Notes under the pieces: generated by a model | The model's database searches: none | Told to the model about the DNA's origin: nothing | The model's input: only the letters and a program-made list of their open reading frames with translations | From: Pedobacter sp. KBW06 | GTDB taxonomy: Bacteria; Bacteroidota; Bacteroidia; Sphingobacteriales; Sphingobacteriaceae | Direction: 5' to 3' | Length of the DNA: 64,000 bases | Assembly (NCBI RefSeq): GCF_003852525.1 | Contig: NZ_QAJL01000009.1 | Location: 62,001 to 126,000, forward strand | Program-made: the position numbers and the translations under genes | Shown: positions 26,183-34,192 of the stretch, in pieces | How the letters are laid out: each line of letters begins with the position of its first letter | Position numbering within the stretch: the stretch's first letter is position 1

Positions 26183-27460
26183 ATGAAAGACAGCTTAGCA
26201 ACTATCCATGAATTAAGAATTGAAAATAACTGGAGAATTGATAACGGAGAGGATTCATTCGTTGTTCCCTTTCCTTCAACCTATCCCTTTACTTTAGTTT
26301 TTCATGGTCATTCTAAATTTGAATACGGGCATTATGGCATTCACCTTGGCCAGGAAGACAGGCTGACTTTTCTGGGTGATCCTGAACAGGAAATCAAGGC
26401 TTATTTTATAGACTGCAGACTAAATTCTCCGACCAAAGGGAAAAGGCTGATTTATACCTTACATCCTTCCAGTGAGTTTTGTCTCTGCATTCCGCCAGGT
26501 GTGGCGCATGCATTTGACGGTCTGGAAAACATCTATACCTTAAACACCTACAAGTTGTATCTCCCGGATCCGGATAAATGGTTAAGTGGAGAAACCAACT
26601 GGAATTTAGAAAATGATGTCATCAATTTACCGATGGATGTATCAGATGATCAGCTTAATTTCTTTGAACCCAACAGCTGTGAGGCATCAGCGGTATTCTA
26701 CGAACTGATCAGGACTCACCAAAAGGAAAATTTACCTAAAATAGACTCTGAATATCCTTTTACCGAGGACCTTGAATTTAATGATGGTTCTTCTGCCCGC
26801 CTGATGTTCAGAAAGACAGAGCTTAGAAAAAATGTCTTTCCTGAATGGGAATCGATAGAGGGCATTCGTGATCTGGGATGGCAGCGGCATCTGATTTACT
26901 GGAGTGGCGATGAATCTGGTTTTATCCCTTTTCTGGACAGCTCGGCCTTTTATGTCGTAGACCATGGTGTTGCTTCTTATACCCATGACGCTTTTGGGAT
27001 TCACCTTTCACAACAGGACAGGCTGACCTTTGTTGGCGATCCTGACCAAACGGTTACCCTATATCTGGTCGACTGCCGGGAAAATTCCCCAACAAAGCAT
27101 AAGGAAGTCAAAATTGAATTTAAACCCTCTCCATTAAGATTTTTGGTGATTCCTACAGGAGTTGCCCATAGATTTGAAAATTTGCATAAGGTATATACCA
27201 TCAACCGCCCGAACATTTATTCGGATAACATTGAAGAATATGAACCTGGAAACGATGTCATTGACTGGGACATTGACAATAAAAACTATCCCGTTTATCA
27301 GGTTTCCGAACAAGCGGCAAATGAAGATTTTTATAGATTACAGGCGCAGTCACAACAATCGTTGATGTCTCAACCGCCAACACATTCTACGCCAATCGTA
27401 ATTTCAACCATAGACGAAGATGGCAATGATGTCAAAGTTGCCTTCAGAAAAAGCGAATGA
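26183..27460 (+). CDS. Tandem-duplicated RmlC-like (dTDP-sugar 3,5-epimerase-like) cupin protein
   Basis: 425 residues made of two copies of one RmlC-like unit. Copy 1: GIHLGQEDRLTFLGDP at 52-67, DCRLNSPTKGK at 77-87, IPPGVAHAF at 103-111, ARLMFRKTE at 205-213. Copy 2: GIHLSQQDRLTFVGDP at 272-287, DCRENSPTKHK at 297-307, IPTGVAHRF at 323-331, VKVAFRKSE at 417-425. The offset is 220 residues in the core and 212 at the C-termini. RmlC enzymes invert C3 and C5 of dTDP-4-keto-6-deoxyglucose. The His of the RGLHYQ motif is kept (H54, H274), but the surrounding residues differ, so an epimerase activity is uncertain. No other nucleotide-sugar gene is nearby. Confidence 0.75.
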   Translation: MKDSLATIHELRIENNWRIDNGEDSFVVPFPSTYPFTLVFHGHSKFEYGHYGIHLGQEDRLTFLGDPEQEIKAYFIDCRLNSPTKGKRLIYTLHPSSEFCLCIPPGVAHAFDGLENIYTLNTYKLYLPDPDKWLSGETNWNLENDVINLPMDVSDDQLNFFEPNSCEASAVFYELIRTHQKENLPKIDSEYPFTEDLEFNDGSSARLMFRKTELRKNVFPEWESIEGIRDLGWQRHLIYWSGDESGFIPFLDSSAFYVVDHGVASYTHDAFGIHLSQQDRLTFVGDPDQTVTLYLVDCRENSPTKHKEVKIEFKPSPLRFLVIPTGVAHRFENLHKVYTINRPNIYSDNIEEYEPGNDVIDWDIDNKNYPVYQVSEQAANEDFYRLQAQSQQSLMSQPPTHSTPIVISTIDEDGNDVKVAFRKSE

Positions 27461-27532
27461 TAAGGGATCAGCTGGTTTGTTTTCAACCGATCAAAACTGA
27501 ATTCAGATCAGCTGATGCTCCTGCCGGTTATG

Positions 27533-27943
27533 TCATTGCGATATCAGGGCAAAGGGGCCTGCATATACGACTTCAAAGCCCTGATGCGCTGATTTCAATT
27601 TAATACACAGACCTTTTTCAAAGTTTTCAGTGATCAGATTTGCTGCAATACCATATAAGTCCAGCCCGGGTGGCTTTACGATTAGCGTCAACTGATAACT
27701 CAGGACCTCGTCGTTTTTTTCCGGCACAGGATAGAATTCCAGTTTGCTGTTCTTAATATATGCTCCGGCCTGATCGAGTGCATCATTGATCAGATACATC
27801 AGGTTATCGTCCCAGGTCACATCCAAATCAGAGGGACCATTATAAGCACAAAGGACAGAGACAGGGAATTCTACCCTGATCTCAATTGCCTGCTCATATA
27901 AAACGTTGACTTGTGTCTTTTCCATATCATCCTTACGATTCAA
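27533..27943 (-). CDS. Hypothetical protein
   Basis: 136 residues, soluble, with no signal peptide. Family not recognised. It has an acidic, aromatic-rich middle (YNGPSDLDVTWDDNLMYLIN), and the C-terminal half looks like alternating beta strands and helices (YQLTLIVKPPG, GFEVVYAGPFALI). A start at the second Met (residue 7) is also possible. It ends convergently with the double-cupin gene and lies 15 bases downstream of the phosphoesterase gene on the same strand, so the two minus-strand genes probably form an operon. Confidence 0.6.
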   Translation of the reverse strand: MNRKDDMEKTQVNVLYEQAIEIRVEFPVSVLCAYNGPSDLDVTWDDNLMYLINDALDQAGAYIKNSKLEFYPVPEKNDEVLSYQLTLIVKPPGLDLYGIAANLITENFEKGLCIKLKSAHQGFEVVYAGPFALISQ

Positions 27944-27958
27944 CCCACCTGAAATATT

Positions 27959-28522
27959 TCAGACCTCTTCGTCTTCAACAGGACGAACCCAGCTTTTCGT
28001 TTTCATGATTGCCTTCACTTCCTCGTAAGACAAGGGATAAAAGTCCTGCGCATCCACTCCGACATCAAAAGAAAGCCGATGAGCCAGGTCAGGGAGATTT
28101 CCATGAGAATGTCCATATAGATGCCATGTCCCCCTTGAATCTCCTCTCCATACCCTCATGGCATAATGAAAAAGAACAATGCGCTGAACACCGTTTCCAC
28201 GTTCCTCATCTTTAATTTTAACTTCGTGGTATTCTTTTATCCATTTGAATCTTTTCCGATAACCTAAAGCCGAACCTTCATGGTTTCCAACAATAAGGTA
28301 AATAATACCGTTCAGCCTGTTGACGATCTGTTGAAAATCTTCCGGACTGGTAATTCCAAAGTCTCCCAGATGATAGACCTCATCAGTTGGTCCAATCTTT
28401 TCATTCCACTTCGCAATCATGACCTCATTCATCTCCTCCACATTTAGAAATGGCCGATTGCTAAACTTAATAATATTGGCATGACCGAAATGATGGTCAG
28501 AAGTAAAAAATATTTTGCTCAT
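27959..28522 (-). CDS. Calcineurin-like metallophosphoesterase
   Basis: 187 residues with the full metallophosphoesterase motif set: SDHHFGH at 8-14 (Asp9, His11), HLGDFG (the GD motif), VGNHEG (the GNHE motif), a single His in VLFHYAM, and GHSHG near residue 137. These residues bind two metal ions and hydrolyse phosphomono- or diesters. The short length and the DHHFGHANIIKFSNRPF start resemble small cytoplasmic phosphoesterases often annotated simply as 'metallophosphoesterase'. The substrate cannot be told. It is followed after 15 bases by an unknown gene on the same strand. Confidence 0.88.
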   Translation of the reverse strand: MSKIFFTSDHHFGHANIIKFSNRPFLNVEEMNEVMIAKWNEKIGPTDEVYHLGDFGITSPEDFQQIVNRLNGIIYLIVGNHEGSALGYRKRFKWIKEYHEVKIKDEERGNGVQRIVLFHYAMRVWRGDSRGTWHLYGHSHGNLPDLAHRLSFDVGVDAQDFYPLSYEEVKAIMKTKSWVRPVEDEEV

Positions 28523-28646
28523 TAACTTGTAATCTTAGGGTATCCAGACATTTTTCCGGTTTATAAAAAAACAGGGGCATACAGATCCGGTCTGATCCTA
28601 AGCTAAGATAGCTTTCTTTAGTAAAAAATGCTGTTTTCATTGACAA

Positions 28647-29234
28647 TTAACCAGGTTTCACGGGAAGATGCTCCAGTTTGTTCTTCAGCACCTCATATTC
28701 TTTTTCCAGATTCCGAAAAGCTTTGGTATTGACGGGGTTTCCGGAATTATCTGCCATTTGTTTTAAATAATCGGCTTTTATGGCATCAAACTGCTGTTTT
28801 ACCAGGGCATATTTTTCCTTCTGCTCCTGTTCTTTCTTACTTTCCACTTCTCCGTTCAGGTTCCCGATGTAAACACTGTCTGAAATCGCCTTGCCATTTG
28901 CAGATTTAAAACAGATATAAGCTTCAATCGGTTCGTCGAGCAGCTGCTCATTTAAACCAACAAAGTAGGCCCCTGCATCTCTCCTGCAGGCATTAATCAC
29001 TGGCGTTGCCTGTTTTCTCAGGGGATGATAAAGCAGGATCATCACGGTGTCGTTGTATTTACCATTAGGGTCCCAGCTTACCAATACGCCTTTTTCCTGC
29101 TTTTCGATTTTCAGGTCATCTGCAGCGGGTAAATTGCCATTGCTGAGTATGACCTTACTGTAGTCCACAGAAATATTGGGATATTCCCGTTTTAAAGCAT
29201 GTTTTTTTAATATAAGAAGTAGCGAGGTTAGCAA
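28647..29234 (-). pseudogene. 5'-truncated DUF6266-like gene
   Basis: The 195-residue reading frame starts inside what looks like a DUF6266 domain. YPNISVDYSKVILSNGNLPA, VLVSWDPNGKYNDTVMILLY and EAYICFKSANGKAISDSVYI match my recollection of the C-terminal two thirds of that Bacteroidota family. The usual N-terminal part (a start with 'GxxGxFSGKxGxVVG') is missing, and the first 11 residues here (MLTSLLLILKK) come from AT-rich, non-coding-looking DNA. The tail after residue 130 is a charged coiled-coil-like extension. This is probably a decayed copy, or less likely a short expressed variant. Function of the family unknown. Confidence 0.5.
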
Positions 29235-29592
29235 AATTGATTAATAATATTAATATAAGTAACACCAAGATAAGCAATAAGTTCTATTAAAGTCAACCTC
29301 CAGCTTATAATATCGTTCCAATTGCTTTTATTCTACCGCTAATTTTCATCCGACGATAATACAGGTTGATTGGGCTCGAGGCCCTCTTTGGCCCTAGCAA
29401 CCTATGATTAATAAAGCGCTAAAATAAAAGGAACCGGAAGCATGACACAAGCTATTTCAAGACGATGATCCCATGCAGGCAGGACCAAATGTCTTTTTTA
29501 CAACACGATAACAGGTTGTAACAAAACATTTAAAGTTTTTCCTATCTTCAAATTCTCAACAATAACAAATAGGGACGGATATATTTATTATA
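29235..29592. other. AT-rich intergenic region, no gene seen
   Basis: 358 bases between the truncated DUF6266-like gene and the DUF4304-like gene. The left third is very AT-rich. A short G+C-rich patch at 29373-29397 contains GGGCTCGAGGCCC and a repeated GGCCCT. No N-terminal DUF6266 sequence was found in any frame, so the missing 5' part has been lost or replaced rather than frameshifted nearby. Confidence 0.5.
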
Positions 29593-30225
29593 ATGAAACC
29601 AAGGGAATTAATCATCAATAGCATTGAACAGACCTTAGTTGAACCTCTAAGTAAACTGGGATTTACATTTTCGAAAAGTACACTGACGTTTAAACGAAAA
29701 CTTAAGGAATTCGTTCAGACCATTAGCTTTCAACTGAACAGGCACAATGAAGAAAATACATGTGCCGAATTCTGGACCTCCTACAGCGTATCCTCAAAGG
29801 AATATTCCCGCTGGTACAAAGCAGAATTCGGTACAGAGGACACCAATGATCATTTGAGCAGCGAAATGGACTGGAACATCAAAGGCATGGCATTTCCTGT
29901 CATTGACAATATACAGGAGTTACATTTTCAAATCATAGCGGAATCACATCGTGAAAAAGTACTGGGTATTTTAAAAGAAAACGTGATTAACGTAGGCATT
30001 CCCTATCTGGACCGCCTTTCTAACTGGGAGAATGCGGCGCACGATTTGGTGGATAAAGATTGGTTTCATGATAAAGCCGCTGATTTTTTCCTGATTGCAA
30101 GCAACAAAGAGAAAGCACGGTGGGCATTGCAGCAAGGGCTTGATTACTGGGACCGGCACCCAAAAGCTTCCTTTCCTGAAAGCAAAGACGAACTTCATAA
30201 AAGAATTGTCAAATACTTTTCATAG
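29593..30225 (+). CDS. DUF4304-like protein
   Basis: 210 residues, soluble. The N-terminal pattern (a helix, then LSKLGFTFSKSTLTFKRKLK, a strand with FVQTISFQLNRHN, and later IPYLDRLSNWENAAHDL) resembles DUF4304, a family of uncharacterised bacterial proteins sometimes found in polymorphic-toxin or accessory loci. The remaining sequence is helical (FFLIASNKEKARWALQQGLD). It stands alone on the plus strand 68 bases before the AraC gene. No toxin or immunity partner is visible beside it. Family assignment by eye only. Confidence 0.5.
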   Translation: MKPRELIINSIEQTLVEPLSKLGFTFSKSTLTFKRKLKEFVQTISFQLNRHNEENTCAEFWTSYSVSSKEYSRWYKAEFGTEDTNDHLSSEMDWNIKGMAFPVIDNIQELHFQIIAESHREKVLGILKENVINVGIPYLDRLSNWENAAHDLVDKDWFHDKAADFFLIASNKEKARWALQQGLDYWDRHPKASFPESKDELHKRIVKYFS

Positions 30226-30293
30226 GATTGTCGTAGCTAGCACAATTATTTCTTATCTTTAAGTTAGATAAAACAATTTACTATCACTTAGAA

Positions 30294-31136
30294 ATGCTTT
30301 TACCTACTGTCGGTATTGAACAAATTTTCAATCTTCCTTATACCAAGGAGGACTTTAAAGTAGTTCATCATCAGCCAATTAACATGCCGTCTATTCCTCA
30401 TGCCCATAAGCATGATTTTTATATGATCTTACTCATTGAAAAGGGAAGCGGCACGCATACGATAGATTTTAAAGCGCATGAAGTAGAGGATAAAATGGTG
30501 TTTTTTCTTGCCCCCGGGCAGGCGCATCAATGGGAACTTTCAAAAGATACCTCAGGTTATCAACTGATGTTTTCCCTAAAATTCCTGTTGCCGGGAAGCC
30601 AGCGCTTCCCTTATTTTAACCTATCCGCCTCTCCATTTCTTCCCCTCACAGACGAGCAGTACCTGGCCCTGATTCAGGAGCTCGAAAAAATGGAAAAAGA
30701 GGTACATCATGCTGAAGAACTCTACATCGACATCCTTCAATCCCGCTTGCAGGTCGTCTTGTTATTGATCAAAAGATGGTACAGTGATAATTTTTCGGTA
30801 CAGGAATTCGCTCCGGATCACCGCATTATCAACAGCTTCCTGACACTTTTGGAAACGCATTATGCCACACATAGTGAGGTTTCCTTTTATGCCAATGAGA
30901 TGAGTGTCACGGCAAATTACCTGAATCAGGTCTGCAGAAAAAAATCCGGAATTACTGCCGGTGATTACATCAGGGAGCGGATTTTACTGGAAGCAAAGCG
31001 AATGCTTACCTTCAGCACACTCGACATTAAAGAGATTGCCTATACCCTTGGCTTTAATGATACTTCCTATTTTTCCCGCTTTTTCAGGAAATATACCAAC
31101 AGCAGCCCCCAGGAATTTCGCAAAATGAATAATTAG
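30294..31136 (+). CDS. AraC family transcriptional regulator
   Basis: 280 residues. The N-terminal half is a cupin-type sensing domain (PHAHKHDFYMILLIEKGSGT, FLAPGQAHQW). The C-terminal half (about 180-280) holds two helix-turn-helix units of the AraC/XylS fold (VSFYANEMSVTANYLNQVCR, and DIKEIAYTLGFNDTSYFSRF with the typical F-x-D-x-S-Y-F-S-R-x-F-(R/K)-K). Such proteins sense a small molecule and usually act on neighbouring genes. The next genes on the same strand encode an ankyrin lipoprotein and a periplasmic amidohydrolase, which are plausible targets. Confidence 0.93.
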   Translation: MLLPTVGIEQIFNLPYTKEDFKVVHHQPINMPSIPHAHKHDFYMILLIEKGSGTHTIDFKAHEVEDKMVFFLAPGQAHQWELSKDTSGYQLMFSLKFLLPGSQRFPYFNLSASPFLPLTDEQYLALIQELEKMEKEVHHAEELYIDILQSRLQVVLLLIKRWYSDNFSVQEFAPDHRIINSFLTLLETHYATHSEVSFYANEMSVTANYLNQVCRKKSGITAGDYIRERILLEAKRMLTFSTLDIKEIAYTLGFNDTSYFSRFFRKYTNSSPQEFRKMNN

Positions 31137-31194
31137 TACCCTTGATGTGCTAAACAGTCCTACTCTGGTGTTTTAGGGAAATTTACATTTGCAT

Positions 31195-31881
31195 ATGAAT
31201 TACCGCATTACCTATTTAGTGGCTTTGCTGATCTCCAGCCTATGCACTTTAACCGCATGTTCACAAGAAAAAACTATGGAACCTACGAAAACCGGGGTCT
31301 TCGATATCATCGCAGCACAAAACCCCAACAAACTTAAAGAATGGATTTCCAGTCATAAAGACCTGGAAGTACGGAATGAAAAAGGAGAAACGCCACTTAT
31401 GGCCGCGACCTATTTAAACCATATTCCCATGGCCAGCCTCCTGATCGATGCCGGGGCCAGCGTAAATGCGCAGGACAAAATGCTAAACAGCCCTTTCCTT
31501 TATGCCGGAGCTTCCGGATACCTGGATATTGTTAAACTTTGCTTAAAAGCAGGTGCAGATTATAAGATCTTTAACCGATACAATGGTACGGCATTGATTC
31601 CTGCCTGCGAAAAAGGACATGTGGCCGTAGTTGCAGAATTGTTAAAAGACAAATCCTTCCCCATTGACCACATTAACAGGTTGGGATGGACTGCCTTACT
31701 GGAAGCCGTGATCTTGAGTGATGGTAACAGCAAACAAGTCCAGATTGTACAAATGCTGGTAGATGCAGGAGCCGATGTCAATATTGCCGACAAGGATGGT
31801 CTGAGCTCATTGACGCATGCACGTCAGAAAAACTTCAAAGAAATCGTCAGCATTTTAGAAAAAGCTGGCGCAAAGAAATAA
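31195..31881 (+). CDS. Ankyrin-repeat lipoprotein
   Basis: 228 residues from the ATG at 31195. A TTG two codons upstream also opens the frame but is unlikely. The N-terminus is a lipoprotein signal (LCTLTAC lipobox). Ankyrin repeats follow from about residue 50 (GETPLMAATYLNHIPMASLL, PFLYAGASGYLDIVKLCLKA, GTALIPACEKGHVAVVAELL, GWTALLEAV, VDAGADVNIADKDGLSSLTH). About five repeats are present. Periplasmic or surface ankyrin proteins mediate protein contacts, and in several bacteria they protect against oxidative stress beside catalases. Here the next gene is an amidohydrolase. Confidence 0.88.
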   Translation: MNYRITYLVALLISSLCTLTACSQEKTMEPTKTGVFDIIAAQNPNKLKEWISSHKDLEVRNEKGETPLMAATYLNHIPMASLLIDAGASVNAQDKMLNSPFLYAGASGYLDIVKLCLKAGADYKIFNRYNGTALIPACEKGHVAVVAELLKDKSFPIDHINRLGWTALLEAVILSDGNSKQVQIVQMLVDAGADVNIADKDGLSSLTHARQKNFKEIVSILEKAGAKK

Positions 31882-31891
31882 TAAATACTGC

Positions 31892-31955
31892 TGAAATCCT
31901 CATCAGCATACTGCTAAAAAATAAATTCCAATGAAGCCCTCATCAGCATACCGCT
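31892..31955. repeat. Two-copy 24-base direct repeat upstream of the amidohydrolase
   Basis: Copies at 31892-31915 and 31932-31955 match at about 21 of 24 positions (core CTCATCAGCATA) with a 40-base period. They lie in the gap after the ankyrin gene and overlap the upstream part of the next reading frame. This supports the amidohydrolase starting further downstream at 32018. Confidence 0.6.
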
Positions 31956-32017
31956 TACAAAAAGCAAAGAACCTGCTTATGATCGCTTCATTACCATTAA
32001 AAAACAATGATGTACTC

Positions 32018-33436
32018 ATGAAAAAAATAACATTTCTATTGCTTGGCATGCTCTTCGTTCAGGTGTCATTTGCCCAGAAGAAAGCAGCAGACCTTTTGAT
32101 CAAGTCGGCCACAATTATTGATGTAAACACAGGAAAAATTATTCCTAAACAGATGATTGCGATTAAAAACGGGCTGATCATCGCTGTATTACCGGAAAGC
32201 CAGCTTACAAAATATACAGCAGCAAAAACCCTGGATGCCCGGGGTAAATATGTGATGCCCGGTCTTTGGGACATGCACATGCATTTTGGTGGTGGAACGG
32301 AAATCATTGAAGAAAATAAGAACCTGCTCCCTTTATATCTTGCTTACGGGATTACCACCATTCGCGATGCAGCGGCCGATATTAGTCCGAGTGTATTGCA
32401 ATGGAGGGCGGAAATTGCTGCAAGAAAACTTCAGGGACCAACCATTTTCACTTCCGGACCTAAACTGGAAGGCTACAAATCGGTATGGAAAGGAGATATC
32501 GAGGTAGGCAATACCCGGGAGATCAAAGAGGCCCTGGATTCCCTGCAAAAGATGAAAGTCGATTTTGTGAAGATCACAGACAATACCCTGAGCCCGGAGC
32601 TTTTCTTAGAGAGCATCAGAATGGCCCGCCAGCGCGGGTATCAGGTATCTGCCCATATTCCAAATGCGCTGACGATGGAACAGATCGTAGCGGCTGGTCT
32701 AAGTTCGGTAGAACACCTTGGTTACGCGCTCAAAGCAGGCTCTAAAATAGAGAAAGAGATTTCTGCAGAGGTGGCCGCAGGAACTTTAAAAGGTAAGGCA
32801 TTTAACCAAAAGGTGATGGATACTTTTGATGAAACCGCAGCAATGGCCACCTACAGAAATATGGCCCGCCATGGCATGTACATTACGCCGACCTTATCAC
32901 TGAATTACATCCTGGCTTATTTCGAAAAAGACAACCACAAGCATGATGCTTACCTTCAGTACATCGGAAAAGGGCTTCAAAAAACTTATGAAGGAAGGGT
33001 AAAAAGAGTGGAGCAGGATGATGCTGAAGCCATTGAATTCAGGCATCAGTTGTTTGAGAAAACCGTTAAAACCTTGCCATTATTGCAAAAAGCAGGTGTT
33101 AAAATAATGGCAGGAACAGATGCGGGGTACCTTAATTCTTATGCTTATCCCGGAATCGGCCTGCATAAAGAACTGGAGTTATTGGTGAAATATGGATTAA
33201 CGCCCCTTCAGGCCTTACAGGCATCAGTGGTCAACTCCCCCGCTTTTCTGAATCAGAAAGCTTACGGAAGCCTGGGTACCGGAAAAAAAGCGGATCTCCT
33301 GTTGTTGAATGAAAATCCAATAAAAAATATCAGTGCTACCCAAAAAATATATGCTGTAATTACAAAAGGAGAATTACTGGACAGGACAAGTCTGGACCAG
33401 ATGCTGGAAAATGTTAAAAAGAAAAACAATTTATAA
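32018..33436 (+). CDS. Exported metal-dependent amidohydrolase (imidazolonepropionase-like)
   Basis: 472 residues from the ATG at 32018, which opens directly into a signal peptide (MKKITFLLLGMLFVQVSFAQ). The frame extends 29 codons upstream, but that part overlaps a direct repeat and spoils the signal peptide. Amidohydrolase motifs: GKYVMPGLWDMHMH (the HxH metal site), VKIT (a possible carbamylated Lys), SAHIPN and VEHLGY (His ligands), and MAGTDAGY (catalytic Asp). It closes with the usual composite-domain strand KADLLLLNENP. The family hydrolyses cyclic amides and dipeptides such as Xaa-Pro. Location: periplasm. Confidence 0.88.
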   Translation: MKKITFLLLGMLFVQVSFAQKKAADLLIKSATIIDVNTGKIIPKQMIAIKNGLIIAVLPESQLTKYTAAKTLDARGKYVMPGLWDMHMHFGGGTEIIEENKNLLPLYLAYGITTIRDAAADISPSVLQWRAEIAARKLQGPTIFTSGPKLEGYKSVWKGDIEVGNTREIKEALDSLQKMKVDFVKITDNTLSPELFLESIRMARQRGYQVSAHIPNALTMEQIVAAGLSSVEHLGYALKAGSKIEKEISAEVAAGTLKGKAFNQKVMDTFDETAAMATYRNMARHGMYITPTLSLNYILAYFEKDNHKHDAYLQYIGKGLQKTYEGRVKRVEQDDAEAIEFRHQLFEKTVKTLPLLQKAGVKIMAGTDAGYLNSYAYPGIGLHKELELLVKYGLTPLQALQASVVNSPAFLNQKAYGSLGTGKKADLLLLNENPIKNISATQKIYAVITKGELLDRTSLDQMLENVKKKNNL

Positions 33437-33493
33437 CCATAAAATAAGCCCGATTAAGTAATTTAGAGGTCAATTAACGATCAACTCAACCCT

Positions 33494-34141
33494 ATGAAAG
33501 TCTCCATTATTCTTGCAGACGATCATCCGGCAATTCTGGAAGGCATAGAAGCTTACCTCAGCAAAGATGATCAGTTTAACATTGTTGACCGTGTATGCAA
33601 TGGGCTGGCTCTTTTACAATCCGAAGCCATCCACCGGGCTGATTTGATCTTACTTGATCTGAATATGCCTGGTGTGGATGGATTAAAAACACTTGATGAG
33701 CTGAAAAGCAGATCGCTGAAAGCAAAGATCATCATCATGACCAATTACAATTCTCCCGAACTGATTAAAGATTGCAGGTCAAAGGGAGCGAGTGGATATG
33801 TCATTAAATCAGGTAAACTGGAGCTGCTTTCCGGGATCATTTTGCAGGTATTGGCGGGTAAGCCCTATTTCCCAATCCTGGAAGAGGCTCAGATAGGGCA
33901 GGATTCTTTTTCCTATTTTGATGATTTCCTGAAAAAACATAAGCTCACGAAACGTGAGGTAGAAATCATCAGACTGGTTTGTCAGCATATGAGGACCAGG
34001 GAAATCGCGGAACGGTTATACCTTTCAGAATTCACCATTCATACCCACAGAAAAAACATCATGCGAAAATTGGAGATCGGGGATTCTACCGTTGCGCTTT
34101 ATGATTTCGCGATCAGGAATAAACTAATTATGAGTTCTTAA
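33494..34141 (+). CDS. NarL/FixJ-type response regulator, no kinase nearby
   Basis: 215 residues. The receiver domain (1-125) has DDH at 9-11, the phospho-accepting Asp55 in LILLDLNMPG, and the conserved Lys in SGYVIKSG. The LuxR-type helix-turn-helix is at about 150-210 (LTKREVEIIRLVCQHMRTRE, FTIHTHRKNIMRKL). It binds DNA when phosphorylated. No histidine kinase lies in the window, so it is an orphan regulator whose kinase must be elsewhere. A strong terminator follows its stop codon. Confidence 0.92.
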   Translation: MKVSIILADDHPAILEGIEAYLSKDDQFNIVDRVCNGLALLQSEAIHRADLILLDLNMPGVDGLKTLDELKSRSLKAKIIIMTNYNSPELIKDCRSKGASGYVIKSGKLELLSGIILQVLAGKPYFPILEEAQIGQDSFSYFDDFLKKHKLTKREVEIIRLVCQHMRTREIAERLYLSEFTIHTHRKNIMRKLEIGDSTVALYDFAIRNKLIMSS

Positions 34142-34178
34142 AAAAAGCCTGCCGATGATGTTCCGGCAGGCTTTTTTC
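34141..34178 (+). terminator. Bidirectional rho-independent terminator
   Basis: An A-run, then GCCTGCCG paired with CGGCAGGC, then TTTTTT. It lies between the convergent response-regulator gene and susD, and the A-run on the left lets it work for the minus strand too. Confidence 0.92.
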
Positions 34179-34192
34179 ATTGGTATCTTCGC

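Noticed and set aside
29593..30225. DUF4304-like protein as part of a toxin-immunity locus
   Set aside because: No toxin, secretion marker or second immunity-type gene lies nearby, so there is nothing to support that role here.
31184..31191. TACATTTG, a perfect TAnnTTTG promoter box before the ankyrin gene
   Set aside because: It ends only three bases before the ATG and has no TTG at the right distance, so transcription would start inside the gene. The lipoprotein signal begins at that ATG, so the match is probably chance.
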